Shown: piece by piece, positions 17,717-27,691 of the stretch
Position numbering within the stretch: the stretch's first letter is position 1
How the letters are laid out: every line of letters starts with the position of its first letter
From: Chryseobacterium sp. Leaf404
GTDB lineage: Bacteria; Bacteroidota; Bacteroidia; Flavobacteriales; Weeksellaceae
Assembly: GCF_001424145.1 (NCBI RefSeq)
Contig: NZ_LMQM01000002.1
Span: forward strand, 39,219-103,218
DNA: 64,000 nt
Direction: 5' to 3'
The notes under the pieces: model-generated
Seen by the model: the letters and a program-made list of their open reading frames with translations, nothing else
What the model was told of the DNA's origin: nothing
Databases searched by the model: none
Position numbers and translations under genes: made by a program

Positions 17717-18331
17717 ATGCCTCTTTACCGGGATTTTTCTGATGATAAAGCCACCATTCTTGTCTGGAAATATGACGGGAATGATGATTTGAATATAGAT
17801 GAACTTTTAGAGCCTGAAAATGCGGAAAAAGTAAAAGATTATCATCCGAAAAAGCTCCTGGAAGTTTTAATGGTGAGGAGACTTCTGAAAAGTTTAAAAC
17901 CTGATTCTAAAATCCTGTACAGAGAACGCGAGCCCTTTCTTTCTCCCAACGATGCCGAAATCTCAATCACACACTCTTATCCTTTTGCTGCGATAGCAGT
18001 TTCAAAAAATAAAATAGGAATTGATATAGAGAAATTCAATCCTAAAATTTTAAGGGTTATAGATAAATTCACTTACGAAAATGAGCGCGGGTTCATCCCA
18101 TCTGATGCGGAAGTCATATTCTATACCATCATCTGGAGTGTGAAAGAAAGTATGTATAAAATTCACCATTCCAAACACTGGTCTCTGAAAAAACATTACG
18201 AGGTGAAACCTTTTGGGCTGAAACATCTTTATGATATCCGTTGCAGAGTGCATGACGACAAAATTTCGGATGAACTGAAAGCACGTGTGAAATTTTTTGA
18301 TGATTACTGTTTTACGATTGTGGAGGAGTAA
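17717..18331 (+). CDS. 4'-phosphopantetheinyl transferase superfamily protein
   Basis: 204 residues. These enzymes move phosphopantetheine from CoA to a serine of acyl or peptidyl carrier proteins. Residues AISITHSYPFAAIAV (80-95) and GIDIEKF (101-107) hold Asp103 and Glu105, and IIWSVKESMYKIH (138-150) holds Glu144 and Lys148: the Mg2+ and CoA-binding signature of the Sfp-like/ACPS fold. An acyl-carrier function in fatty acid or secondary-metabolite synthesis is probable, but the acceptor is unknown. Its 3' end overlaps the FUSC gene's 3' end by 20 bp on the opposite strand. Confidence 0.85.
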   Translation: MPLYRDFSDDKATILVWKYDGNDDLNIDELLEPENAEKVKDYHPKKLLEVLMVRRLLKSLKPDSKILYREREPFLSPNDAEISITHSYPFAAIAVSKNKIGIDIEKFNPKILRVIDKFTYENERGFIPSDAEVIFYTIIWSVKESMYKIHHSKHWSLKKHYEVKPFGLKHLYDIRCRVHDDKISDELKARVKFFDDYCFTIVEE

Positions 18332-20573
18332 TCTCTTCGTCACGGTATTTTTCTATCACTTTACGCTGCTCTTTTGCAACATCGTAAATTAGTTCCAGCA
18401 CATCCTGAATGTTTTTCAGTTCGGTTAAATGTGATATTTTATTAGGGTCCCGGGTGTCGTAATGCTCTCTTTCCAAAAGTTCGGTTTTCCTTTTATGAAG
18501 CATATCTTCAATTGAAGAATCTTCAGGTTCCAGACGGCTGTCCATTTTCAGAGTCTCTGTAATTCTTTCACCATGCAGAATTGCAGAAACCTGATTCATT
18601 TCAGACTCTATTTTTCTGCTCCAGCTTTCAGAATCAATTTCGGGATACGTGTGAGTGCTTTTTGCATATTGAGATAAAGATGCCGTGTAAGCAGTAATTA
18701 AATGGGACGTAGCAACAAACTGATGCACCACTTCAAGTTTTTTCTGCTGGTTTTTCGGGTCAGAAATCATTCTCTGAAAATTATCCGAAAGATTGGCTAA
18801 AGAGATAATTGCGTTTTTACGCTTTACTTTATAATCTTCCACATTGAAGTTCTCATTGAGGAATTTAGACATTACACTGTGAAAATATTTTAGATTGGAT
18901 TCAGCAGATTTTTTCATTAAATCTAAATTCTGCGTGTGTTCCCAAACCGGCAGTACGATGTAGGATACAAGAAATGCGATAATTCCCGCGATAAAAGTAT
19001 CTACAATTCTGTCTTTAAAAATAACATTTACATTTCCCGGATTTAAAAAATTAAAACTTAAAAAAATATAAATGGTCATAAACAAAACTGCCCAGAAATA
19101 TCTTCCTTTCAGAAAAGTAAAACAAAGAATCATGCTTAATAACAGAATGCTGAACAGAACGGCATTAATATGAACGAAATGCAGCAAAGCATAAGCTATC
19201 AGTGCTCCGGCAACGGTGCCGTAGAAACGCAGAAAGTTTCTCTGTTTGGTGATAGAGTAGGCCGGTTTTAAAATGGCAATAACCGTAATCAAAATCCAGT
19301 AGGTATGGCCAATCTCCACAAAAGGAAGTAAAGAAACCAAATACCCCATCAAAAGTGCAATCGTAATTCTGATTGCATGACGGAAATGGGAAGAGGTAAG
19401 CGAAATATTACTTTTTAAAACTTTAAAATTGATCTTCTCTTCATTCGGTAAAAATTTTTTTAAATCCAATCCTGTGGAAAGACTTTTGGCCAGTTTTACG
19501 TTTTGAGAAAAAACCTTATAAATCTCATTAATCTCTTTGGTGATATCATTAATTCTCATCATTATCTGACGAAGAATCATGAAGTTTTCAAGCGTTTCCG
19601 GTGTCATCATTTTATTTCGTAATTCGAAATAATGTACATTGAGCTCGTGCTCGTGAAAATGGAGATCCAAAATAGGTCTTGCACGTGTGCTGCTTTGCAG
19701 AGAGATCCCAATGTTGGCAATCTCGTCAGAAAGAATATTCAGATAATCATGAATTTTTACTAAAATTTCGGTGTCTTCAAAACTTTCCTGAAGTTTTTTG
19801 TAATCACTTTCTGAGGTCATCAGTTTTTCATGAAGATCCATCGAATTTAAAAACATCAGCATCAGCAATCGGCTGATAGTGGTGGATTCATTGACGATTG
19901 TTCTTGTTTTAAAAACGGTTTCGCGGGTTTCTTCCTGAAGATTTTTAATGCCTACCTGCTTCCCGATGATCTGGAGGCTCAATTTATCGAAATCTGGATT
20001 TTTCTGATAATAATTGGCTTTAATCCTTAGAAATTCTGCCAGCTGAAGGTAATTTTCACCAATCATCTGACTCGCCAGTTTATAAGGCTGAATGGTAGTT
20101 ACAATAAGGAAAATCAACAGAAACCAGATGCATCCTGCTGCAAAAATAGCTAAGCTCTTAAAAATGTTTGCTCCTGTTAAATGCCCGTCGATAAAAATTG
20201 CCAGAACAACCAATGCTAAAGAACCCACGGCTGCAAGTCTCTGACCGTAAACTCCGATTAAAGAAAAGAACATTCCGAAAGCAAAAATTTCTAAGATAAC
20301 GAGGGGAAGAATTCCTTTTACCAAACTTGCTATCAACGCAACAATGGTGAAACAGAAAATAGAAAATGCCAGCGAGTTTCTCCGTCTGATAAAAGGTCCC
20401 GGCTGATCTGTCAAAGCCACGAAACTTGTTCCTAAAGGAAAAAGAAAGTACTCTTTAAGCAATCCGAAATGTGCTAAAACCAAACACGGAATCACCGTTG
20501 CGAATGTAATTCTTATCGCAGAATAAACATATTGGCTGGTAATTATTTTTTTAAGCTCCGAAGAATAGTTCAT
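18312..20573 (-). CDS. FUSC-family (YccS/YhfK-like) inner-membrane protein
   Basis: 753 residues. Two hydrophobic bundles (about 15-160 and 390-540), each with five or six helices, are separated by a soluble, helical middle region and followed by a soluble tail with predicted helical, charged segments. This is the order of the fusaric-acid-resistance/YccS family. GHTYWILITVIAILKPAYSI (about 423-442) is the typical entry to the second bundle. The substrate is unknown; members are often linked to aromatic acid or membrane stress. An element TATTTTTG (20585-20578) lies only four bases before the ATG, suggesting a leaderless mRNA. The 3' end overlaps the phosphopantetheinyl transferase. Confidence 0.85.
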   Translation of the reverse strand: MNYSSELKKIITSQYVYSAIRITFATVIPCLVLAHFGLLKEYFLFPLGTSFVALTDQPGPFIRRRNSLAFSIFCFTIVALIASLVKGILPLVILEIFAFGMFFSLIGVYGQRLAAVGSLALVVLAIFIDGHLTGANIFKSLAIFAAGCIWFLLIFLIVTTIQPYKLASQMIGENYLQLAEFLRIKANYYQKNPDFDKLSLQIIGKQVGIKNLQEETRETVFKTRTIVNESTTISRLLMLMFLNSMDLHEKLMTSESDYKKLQESFEDTEILVKIHDYLNILSDEIANIGISLQSSTRARPILDLHFHEHELNVHYFELRNKMMTPETLENFMILRQIMMRINDITKEINEIYKVFSQNVKLAKSLSTGLDLKKFLPNEEKINFKVLKSNISLTSSHFRHAIRITIALLMGYLVSLLPFVEIGHTYWILITVIAILKPAYSITKQRNFLRFYGTVAGALIAYALLHFVHINAVLFSILLLSMILCFTFLKGRYFWAVLFMTIYIFLSFNFLNPGNVNVIFKDRIVDTFIAGIIAFLVSYIVLPVWEHTQNLDLMKKSAESNLKYFHSVMSKFLNENFNVEDYKVKRKNAIISLANLSDNFQRMISDPKNQQKKLEVVHQFVATSHLITAYTASLSQYAKSTHTYPEIDSESWSRKIESEMNQVSAILHGERITETLKMDSRLEPEDSSIEDMLHKRKTELLEREHYDTRDPNKISHLTELKNIQDVLELIYDVAKEQRKVIEKYRDEEITPPQS

Positions 20574-20577
20574 TATG

Positions 20578-20585
20578 CAAAAATA
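20578..20585 (-). promoter_or_regulatory. -7 element four bases before the FUSC start codon
   Basis: TATTTTTG on the minus strand, then CATA, then ATG. Transcription from it would begin at or next to the start codon. Confidence 0.45.
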
Positions 20586-20703
20586 AGGGTTATCTGTGGA
20601 TTGATGGAGTTATCTAATCACGGAATTGTTAATTTTCCTGAAATTTTGGGAGAGGTAGAGGGAAGAGGGAGGAGTGGAGTGGGGAGTTTGATGGTGAAAA
20701 CAG

Positions 20704-20729
20704 CAAAAGCTCCGGGAATGGAGCTTTTG
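20704..20729 (-). terminator. Terminator of porV
   Basis: CAAAAGCTCC and GGAGCTTTTG form a perfect 10-bp hairpin around six bases, about 22 bp beyond the porV stop on the minus strand. Confidence 0.75.
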
Positions 20730-20750
20730 AGTATATTAAATTTAATATTT

Positions 20751-21914
20751 TTAATAATCTACATTAGATGTTTCTGCACCAATGTTCCAGGTAAGACCGA
20801 AACGCAGTGTGTTATCTAAAGCTGTATTGATTTTAGACATATTTATAAGGTAAGAAATATCTAAACCGAATGAACGGTACTTTAATCCAATACCTGCAGT
20901 AGCAAACTGTCTTGCTCCCTGCTCCTCACTTTCGTGGAAGTAACCTCCTCTTAACGCAAATGCGTTGTCATAAGAATATTCCAAAGCACCGCTGTACATG
21001 ATAGAATTGGTATTGTTGAATGATTTTCCGATACCTTCCATCACACCAACGTTTGGTACTGCATACATTGGCTGTCTTGTGTTAGGGTCATTTCCGATAA
21101 ATTCAGATCCGGGAACCAGAATTTTAGAACCTTCAACAGAAAGTCCAACTCTGTTCATATCATCCAGATACATATCATATCCCAAACCTAACCTAGCCAT
21201 TGTAGGAAGATAAGATCTGGATTCTTCGTTTCCGGTATAGTCTAATTTAGGACCTAAATTGGTGATGGCGAAACCTCCGTTCACTTTTCCCTCGTAATTT
21301 CCAAAACTCTGAAATCTTGGTGAAGTGTAATACCCTGAAATATCTACAGCGAAAGAGTTTGCCGGCTTCAGCGTCGTATCTGTGTTGAATCCTCCGGCTA
21401 AGTCTGAACGGATAAATCTCCCTGTAACCGCCATTGAGTAGGAATCAGAAAGTTTAAGACCGTACGCTACATCAATCGAGAATTCGTTTGGTTTTGAAGT
21501 ACCCATAGAAGTTACTTCGTTTCCTACCAACTGTGTAAGGTCTACTTCTCCCATGTTGAAATAGTAGAGACTGGCAGAAATGGTAGATCTTTCTTCAGAT
21601 CCCAGAAATTTATGAAAAGCACCATATAATAAAAATACATCATTTGTAAGTTTACTCATGTATGGTGTATAGTTCAAACCAATAGAAGAACTTGTTCTGC
21701 TGAAAGGATATTTTGCTGCATTCCAGAATTGAGAGAATGCATCCGGTGAAGTTACCACACCCTGATCTCCCATACCTCCAGATCTTGCATCCGGCGCGAT
21801 TCTAAGAAAAGGAGCTCCCGTTAATACCGGTCTCACCTGGCCTAAATCCTGAGCGTAGCTTAAGAAGCCGGCACTCAGACCTATTCCTAAAAGCAGTTTG
21901 GTAGTTAAATTCAT
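20751..21914 (-). CDS. porV: Type IX secretion outer-membrane protein PorV (LptO)
   Basis: 387 residues. Signal peptide MNLTTKLLLGIGLSAGFLSYAQ, then the conserved opening LGQVRPVLTGAPFLRIAPDA and RSGGMGDQGVVTSPDAFSQF, and a beta-barrel ending LDNTLRFGLTWNIGAET. PorV is the FadL-like shuttle of the T9SS attachment complex: it takes cargo with C-terminal sorting domains from the SprA translocon to the PorU sortase. Cargo with such domains occurs at 9.4-14.3 kb. It follows porU by 56 bp, in the conserved porU-porV order, probably in one transcript. Confidence 0.96.
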   Translation of the reverse strand: MNLTTKLLLGIGLSAGFLSYAQDLGQVRPVLTGAPFLRIAPDARSGGMGDQGVVTSPDAFSQFWNAAKYPFSRTSSSIGLNYTPYMSKLTNDVFLLYGAFHKFLGSEERSTISASLYYFNMGEVDLTQLVGNEVTSMGTSKPNEFSIDVAYGLKLSDSYSMAVTGRFIRSDLAGGFNTDTTLKPANSFAVDISGYYTSPRFQSFGNYEGKVNGGFAITNLGPKLDYTGNEESRSYLPTMARLGLGYDMYLDDMNRVGLSVEGSKILVPGSEFIGNDPNTRQPMYAVPNVGVMEGIGKSFNNTNSIMYSGALEYSYDNAFALRGGYFHESEEQGARQFATAGIGLKYRSFGLDISYLINMSKINTALDNTLRFGLTWNIGAETSNVDY

Positions 21915-21970
21915 ATGTTGTCTTTTATATATTATCAGTTTTATAGATATATTTCGATTAAATTACAATT

Positions 21971-24900
21971 TTACTTCAAAAGTACCATTTTTTCTACAGC
22001 TGTAGCACTTCCTTTGCATTTTTCTTGATTCTGACTTTTTGCAAATATCTTAAAAATATACGTACCTTTTGCTACAGTATCACCAAAATCGTCTTTTCCA
22101 TCCCATTCTATTGCCTGTTTCGGCGTTCTGTAGCCCTGTAGGAACGGTTCTGCGATTACAGCTGACGTAATTGTTTTTACTAATTTCCCTGTAATCGTAT
22201 AGATTTGAACATTTACATCTAAAATATCATCACAGTTATGTTCAAAATGGATGTAAGTTTTATTGGTAAAAGGATTCGGCCAGTTCATAGGTCTGTTGAT
22301 AATCAAATGCTGGTCAGACTGGTCTTTTACCTCAAAGTTTAACGTAGATACCGTAGAATTATTGTTGATGTCCCAAACTTTAAAAGTAAGCTGATGCTGC
22401 CCGATCGCCAGGTTTCTGAAAGGATAGGTTACATTGCCTTTCTGATATTCTGCCAATGCAGGATTTATACATCCGTTTCCTTCGCCTGATGCATAAAAAT
22501 CGTTTAAAACAACAGTATTGATAATCTGCCCGTCAAGATATGTTGTAATGTCATGGCCCACTCCTGAACCGGTAGAGTTAATCCCTGTATCATCTGTTAA
22601 GCAGGCAAGGAGCGTAGGATTTTGATTGGTAATTCCTCCATTGGCAAAATTGGTATTGTTCATATACAGTTTTACTTTTGGTGGCTCATTGTCATTAATT
22701 CCGTTGGGATTAATATCTCCTACCTGAACTGCCTGATTGTTAAAAACATCCGACACTTTATTGTCAGCATATCCCAAGATTCTTCCTGATCCTACCGTGT
22801 AGTTAATATCTTTAGGAACGTAAAACTCTACGGTGAACTGTCCGTTTGTAGCAATACCAGAAGCTTTTACAATGGCACTTCCTTCTTCAGTGTAGTTCAG
22901 AATTGGCGTAAGATTTCCAGGATTGTTTAATGTGTTTTTATTTAATTTTTTATCAAAAATATTGATAACAACACGCCCGTTAAAAGTAGTATTTACTATA
23001 CCGTTGACATTGTTTATATGGCCGGTTACTTTCACAAAATCCAGACCTCTGATTAATCCCGGAACCGGAGATTCTATATTGTCAATAACGAGAAGTCTTT
23101 TCGGTCTTGAAAGTTTCATAGCCGGATCTCCCAAAAAGTTTACTTTAAAGTGATTGGAGTCTCCCGGTTTCAGTTTTTTAGCATTCAAATGAGCATTTCC
23201 TATGCTGATAAAGTCATCATTCGTTAATTTAAACATTTCTCTTGTGTACAGATTTGTAAAATCAATACCGTACCCTACACCTACAGCACGGCTGGAGGTA
23301 ATCATTGATGCCGGGCCTCCCTGTTTCAGTTTGATCAGCTGTTCTCCGGCAGAGAATGTTCCCGGTTCATCCCAGAGGGTAAACTCACAGGTAATGGTTG
23401 ATACAAAAGGGAATCTGCTGTAGATATTAGAAAAATTATTAGCAGCCTGAATTTCATCTGTAGTAAATACTCTTTCCTGAGCCCACCCATTGATTCCTCC
23501 ATGTCCGAAGTAGAAAAGATAAAGGCTGTTGCCCATATCATTGGAAATGGCCTGGTTTACCTGTGGATATCTACGCCCTCCCGCAGTACTCTGTCCCTGG
23601 AAAGAATCTAAATACAGTTTTCTTACGTTGTATTCTTTAAGGTTTGTGCTTGCAGGAATTTCAAAAACACTCTGCAAAGAATTATTCATTACTGTATGGA
23701 AGGGTGCGCCACCGTCATTATCGTCATCTACTATAAAATCCAGTTTCATTTTCCATTCTCCAAAAGAGTTAGACTGTCCGGGCAGCGCGTTGTAATAGGC
23801 TAAAGTTTTATCAATCATATTGGCAGCTTCAGTGGCATTTGCTGCAGGAAGTCGTCCAACAGGTATGTTAGGCAAATTGCTTGTGAGCGTCAGATTGGTT
23901 TGTGGGGTAGTCATTACCACATAATCGTCTGTAATGAATGAGCTTACAAAATCTCCGGATTCTTCGCTCTCGTAGCTGGAAACAATATTGTTGTTGTTTT
24001 GAATTCTGTTTTTATAGTCGTAAGAGGCATCTCCTAAAATCATCACATATTTTAATCTGCCTGCAGGAGTATTGAGTTTTGTGATAAAATCTCTCACTGC
24101 GGTAAGATCACGGCTTCCGCTTCCAAATTCATTATAGATCTTTGAAGGATCAACAATCTGAACATTGAAACTGTTAGCCGTTTGATGGTAATTTGCAAGT
24201 CTCTGTGCCTGGCCCATCAGTTCCGGGGTTGTGATGATGAGATAATCAACATTTTGTAATCCTGAGAGATCCTGATTTCCTATCTTCTCCACAAACTGCG
24301 GCACAAATGCACCGTCTGCCCTAAACGCTACAAATTCATTATTGAAAAAAAGATTTGACGTGTTGTATGCAAAATTAAAAGTTCCGGCACCGCCTTTATT
24401 CACTCTTCTGTTTGCATTGGTAATATCGGTGACATCCCAAACCTGCTCAAGAGTTCCTGTATTGGATATGCTGAAACCATAGGTGGTGTTGCTGCCGCTC
24501 TGAAGTGCAAAATCCCTGAAACTTAATTGAGATCCGTTGAAAGTTAAATCCTGCTTATACTGTACTTCAAGATAATCAAAATGAAAATTACCGTTAGGGT
24601 TTGTAGCAATATTAGGGAGATAATTAAAGGTAATCTGATTTCCTGTCTGATTAGAAATGCTTCCTTTATATCTCAATAAGAAATAATCATAGGCGTAGTT
24701 GGGTGAATTGGGAGGTACAGCTACCGTAAAAGGATTCTGATTGTTGATATTAAATGTTACACTGTTTTGCTGGGCACTGAAGCCGGCAACCTGCGTACGG
24801 TATTTTATGGCATCGCCCGGCTGTATTGGTGTTGCGGTGTTAATTACAAGGCTTTTGTTTGCCGAAAAAGGAGCTTCATCTACCCATACACGTCCTACTT

Positions 24901-25864
24901 TAAGCAGGTTTTTCTGGTCATTATTAATCATTTGATATTCATCAAATCTTGTGATTAAAGGAGTTACAGGCAGGTTTAGATCTACATTCTGCACACGTTT
25001 TCCCGCTCCTTTATCAAAATTAATAAAATAGTAAGAAAAATCTTCATAAATATTTTTAAGTCCGTTACTGTCGTCATTTCTGGTTTCAGATCTTTTAAAA
25101 CCGGCACCGTTTGTTTTGTCATAAAGATTATATCCGTTTGGGCCCTGAGCATAAAATAAAGCATAGTCATTATCATTCCACACATTATCCTCTTCTCCTA
25201 CCACCTGAATGGAGTTTTCCTGAAGAGCACTATATTTGGTGTCCTGATTAAATTCCGGAAGCATAATTCCACCGTTTCCATAGATTCTGAAATTTTTGGG
25301 ATTTACACTGGAAGGATTAATTCCTATATCTTTTAAAAACTGAGTTGTAATTTTAAAAATTCCGGATTTATCAACTTTAATTTTATAGAATCCACCGGAA
25401 GAGAGAGGGTTTACGGTAGTTCCCACTTTTGCGGTGCTGGGAAGAGGGGAGTTTCCGTCGTCTGAAATCTGAAAGGAAGAAAGCCGCTGAACATTGCCGT
25501 TAACTCTTTTAAATAAAGAAACATTGTAGCTTGCAAATCTTTCTCCTTCAATATCTATATAAACAATGTCTTTAATTTCGCGTTCCGGAAGCTGCCATAC
25601 ATTAAGATCAAAAAGATCTTTAGAAGACACGTTCTCCCATTGAAGATCAGTAATCTTAAGACGGTTGGCTCCTGTCTGTAATTTATTATGAATAAAAATA
25701 TTGTTTTGGCTGAAAGAGAATCCTTCATTTTTAAATGCCGGCAGCACTTTCTTTATCACTCCAAAATCTTCTGTTTTGGAGCCGTTCCATTCTATAGACA
25801 CACGCTGTGCCTGTAAAGTAGTAACGATAGAAAAAAGGGATATAAATATTATTTTCAGTCTCAT
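21971..25864 (-). CDS. porU: Type IX secretion sortase PorU
   Basis: 1297 residues. Signal peptide MRLKIIFISLFSIVTTLQAQ. The centre carries a gingipain-type peptidase C25 domain: YLIITTPELMG, KYVMILGDASYDYK, LYLFYFGHGGINGW with His788, and STITCEFTLWDEPG with Cys826, the catalytic dyad. The C-terminus has a T9SS-like domain (RPMNWPNPFTNKTYIHFEH; VEKMVLLK). PorU removes the C-terminal sorting signal of cargo on the cell surface and links the protein to lipopolysaccharide. The length fits known flavobacterial PorU. It is divergent from gldJ and followed by porV. Confidence 0.97.
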   Translation of the reverse strand: MRLKIIFISLFSIVTTLQAQRVSIEWNGSKTEDFGVIKKVLPAFKNEGFSFSQNNIFIHNKLQTGANRLKITDLQWENVSSKDLFDLNVWQLPEREIKDIVYIDIEGERFASYNVSLFKRVNGNVQRLSSFQISDDGNSPLPSTAKVGTTVNPLSSGGFYKIKVDKSGIFKITTQFLKDIGINPSSVNPKNFRIYGNGGIMLPEFNQDTKYSALQENSIQVVGEEDNVWNDNDYALFYAQGPNGYNLYDKTNGAGFKRSETRNDDSNGLKNIYEDFSYYFINFDKGAGKRVQNVDLNLPVTPLITRFDEYQMINNDQKNLLKVGRVWVDEAPFSANKSLVINTATPIQPGDAIKYRTQVAGFSAQQNSVTFNINNQNPFTVAVPPNSPNYAYDYFLLRYKGSISNQTGNQITFNYLPNIATNPNGNFHFDYLEVQYKQDLTFNGSQLSFRDFALQSGSNTTYGFSISNTGTLEQVWDVTDITNANRRVNKGGAGTFNFAYNTSNLFFNNEFVAFRADGAFVPQFVEKIGNQDLSGLQNVDYLIITTPELMGQAQRLANYHQTANSFNVQIVDPSKIYNEFGSGSRDLTAVRDFITKLNTPAGRLKYVMILGDASYDYKNRIQNNNNIVSSYESEESGDFVSSFITDDYVVMTTPQTNLTLTSNLPNIPVGRLPAANATEAANMIDKTLAYYNALPGQSNSFGEWKMKLDFIVDDDNDGGAPFHTVMNNSLQSVFEIPASTNLKEYNVRKLYLDSFQGQSTAGGRRYPQVNQAISNDMGNSLYLFYFGHGGINGWAQERVFTTDEIQAANNFSNIYSRFPFVSTITCEFTLWDEPGTFSAGEQLIKLKQGGPASMITSSRAVGVGYGIDFTNLYTREMFKLTNDDFISIGNAHLNAKKLKPGDSNHFKVNFLGDPAMKLSRPKRLLVIDNIESPVPGLIRGLDFVKVTGHINNVNGIVNTTFNGRVVINIFDKKLNKNTLNNPGNLTPILNYTEEGSAIVKASGIATNGQFTVEFYVPKDINYTVGSGRILGYADNKVSDVFNNQAVQVGDINPNGINDNEPPKVKLYMNNTNFANGGITNQNPTLLACLTDDTGINSTGSGVGHDITTYLDGQIINTVVLNDFYASGEGNGCINPALAEYQKGNVTYPFRNLAIGQHQLTFKVWDINNNSTVSTLNFEVKDQSDQHLIINRPMNWPNPFTNKTYIHFEHNCDDILDVNVQIYTITGKLVKTITSAVIAEPFLQGYRTPKQAIEWDGKDDFGDTVAKGTYIFKIFAKSQNQEKCKGSATAVEKMVLLK

Positions 25865-26026
25865 GTCTGTAGAGGAATTTCCGAATTACAAAATAAATGA
25901 AAATTTTATAATTACATAGTGTACAATAAAATTAATTTCAGGTGATTTATCAAAAAAAACAAATCTTTATTTGATTTATTGAATAATTTACTTTTCTTTG
26001 TACTTTGAATAATATTTATATCGACT

Positions 26027-27628
26027 ATGAAAAAACTAAAGTTGTTTTCATTAATAGCATTGAGTTCTACACTTGCATTAACCAGTTGTGGTGGTTCCGG
26101 GACCGGCAAAGGAGGCGGTACGAAAAGTTTTGTCTCTAAGACAGGCTGGAAACCAAACGAAAAACAGGGTTGGTTTTTTGCTGGAAAGCAGCAGGAGCAG
26201 AAGGGATGGCCAGGAATGGTGTATGTAGAAGGTGGAACTTTCACAATGGGATTAGTGAAAGATGATGTAATGCACGATTGGAATAACTCGCCCCGCAGAA
26301 TGCAGGTGAGCTCTTTCTACATCGGTGAAACAGAAATTACTAACTACGAATACCGTGAATATCTTACATGGTTGAAGTATGTATTCCCACCAAGCGATCC
26401 CAGCTTTAAAGAAATCTACAACGGTGCTTTGCCGGATACTTTATTGTGGGACAACAAGCTTTCAAGAAATGATTTCAACGAAACTTATTTCAGAGATGCT
26501 AACTACGACTACTATCCTGTAGTAGGTGTGGCTTGGGCTCAGGCGAACAGATATTGTGAATGGTTGACAGACAGAGCAAACGAGAAAGCATTAATGAATG
26601 CAGGTATCATTGCTAAAGATTTATATATTAATGAATCAAACAACCAAGGTGGAACTGCTTTCAATATGGATAAATTCAAATCGAATGATCCAGAAATGCA
26701 AGGCTACATCAACGAACAGAGAAGACAGCAAAAAACTGGTATAAAAACCACTAACCAAAGGCTTATCGCTGCAAACAGAGCTCCTGGTGCAGATATGGTT
26801 ACCAAATTCAGACTTCCAAGTGAAGTAGAATGGGAGTACGCAGCTTTGGGAATGGAGAAAAACAGAGAGTACAACATGTATATGGGTAAAGGTCCTGAAA
26901 TCCAGTCTCTGAGAGGTACTAAAGGTAAAGAAAGAGGGATGCTTCTTGAAAACTTTAAGCAAGGTCAGGGAGATTACTCCGGTCCTGCAGGTTGGAAAAA
27001 TGACGGTTCAGCTAAAACTTCAGATGTAAGACAATATCCTTCAAATGCCATCGGTATTTATGGTATGTACGGAAACGTTGCTGAATGGACCGCAGATGTT
27101 TACAGACCAATCGTAGACGACGAATACAGTGATTTCAACTACTACAGAGGTAATGCGCCTCAAACTATCGTAAGAAACGGAGACGGAACTTACCAGATGG
27201 TAGATGAAACCAATATGAAATATGACACTCTGAAAGACGGTAGATTAGTCGCAAGAAATTTACCTGGTCAGTATTCAAGAGAGACTATTGCTAATTATGC
27301 AAATTTCAGAGACGGTGATCAGCAGTCATCTCTCAATTACAGAAACGCAAGCGACTCTTCGTCTTCTTACAATATGTATAATTCACCTAAGCAAAACTTC
27401 TTCGTTGATGCAAACGGTAAAGTGAAAATGCAGAAAGATACCGGTACGAGAACAACTGTGATCTCAAATGACATCAGAGTTGTAAAAGGAGGTTCTTGGC
27501 AGGATTCAGCGTACTGGTTAGATCCGGGACAAAGAAGATATAAAGCTGAAAACGCTGGTTACGGATGGATCGGATTCCGTGTAGCGCAGGATGCAACTTC
27601 AAAAAACAAAGGTAGAACGAGAAGATAA
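26027..27628 (+). CDS. gldJ: Gliding motility / T9SS lipoprotein GldJ
   Basis: 533 residues. MKKLKLFSLIALSSTLALTSC is a lipoprotein signal with the lipid cysteine at 21, followed by a glycine-rich stretch. The rest is an FGE-sulfatase/SUMF1-like fold: VYVEGGTFTMGLVKDD near residue 65, INEQRRQQ region, FRLPSEVEWEYAALG near 263-277, and KGGSWQDSAYWLDPGQRRYK and WIGFRVAQD at the end. GldJ is an outer-membrane lipoprotein that stabilises the gliding motor components and is needed for T9SS. Its C-terminal tail of about 8-13 residues (KNKGRTRR) matches that known from Flavobacterium. Position beside porU is the conserved arrangement. Confidence 0.96.
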   Translation: MKKLKLFSLIALSSTLALTSCGGSGTGKGGGTKSFVSKTGWKPNEKQGWFFAGKQQEQKGWPGMVYVEGGTFTMGLVKDDVMHDWNNSPRRMQVSSFYIGETEITNYEYREYLTWLKYVFPPSDPSFKEIYNGALPDTLLWDNKLSRNDFNETYFRDANYDYYPVVGVAWAQANRYCEWLTDRANEKALMNAGIIAKDLYINESNNQGGTAFNMDKFKSNDPEMQGYINEQRRQQKTGIKTTNQRLIAANRAPGADMVTKFRLPSEVEWEYAALGMEKNREYNMYMGKGPEIQSLRGTKGKERGMLLENFKQGQGDYSGPAGWKNDGSAKTSDVRQYPSNAIGIYGMYGNVAEWTADVYRPIVDDEYSDFNYYRGNAPQTIVRNGDGTYQMVDETNMKYDTLKDGRLVARNLPGQYSRETIANYANFRDGDQQSSLNYRNASDSSSSYNMYNSPKQNFFVDANGKVKMQKDTGTRTTVISNDIRVVKGGSWQDSAYWLDPGQRRYKAENAGYGWIGFRVAQDATSKNKGRTRR

Positions 27629-27650
27629 TTTATTATCAAAATATTATACA

Positions 27651-27680
27651 AAAACCTTCTGAATATTCAGAAGGTTTTTT
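27651..27680 (+). terminator. Terminator of gldJ
   Basis: AAAACCTTCTGAAT and its exact complement ATTCAGAAGGTTTT form a 28-bp perfect palindrome with a T-rich tail. Confidence 0.9.
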
Positions 27681-27687
27681 ATTTTTG
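27680..27687 (+). promoter_or_regulatory. -7 element four bases before the murF start codon, in the gldJ terminator tail
   Basis: TATTTTTG, then AGCT, then ATG. It may be a real promoter giving a leaderless murF mRNA, or chance T-richness of the terminator. Confidence 0.35.
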
Positions 27688-27691
27688 AGCT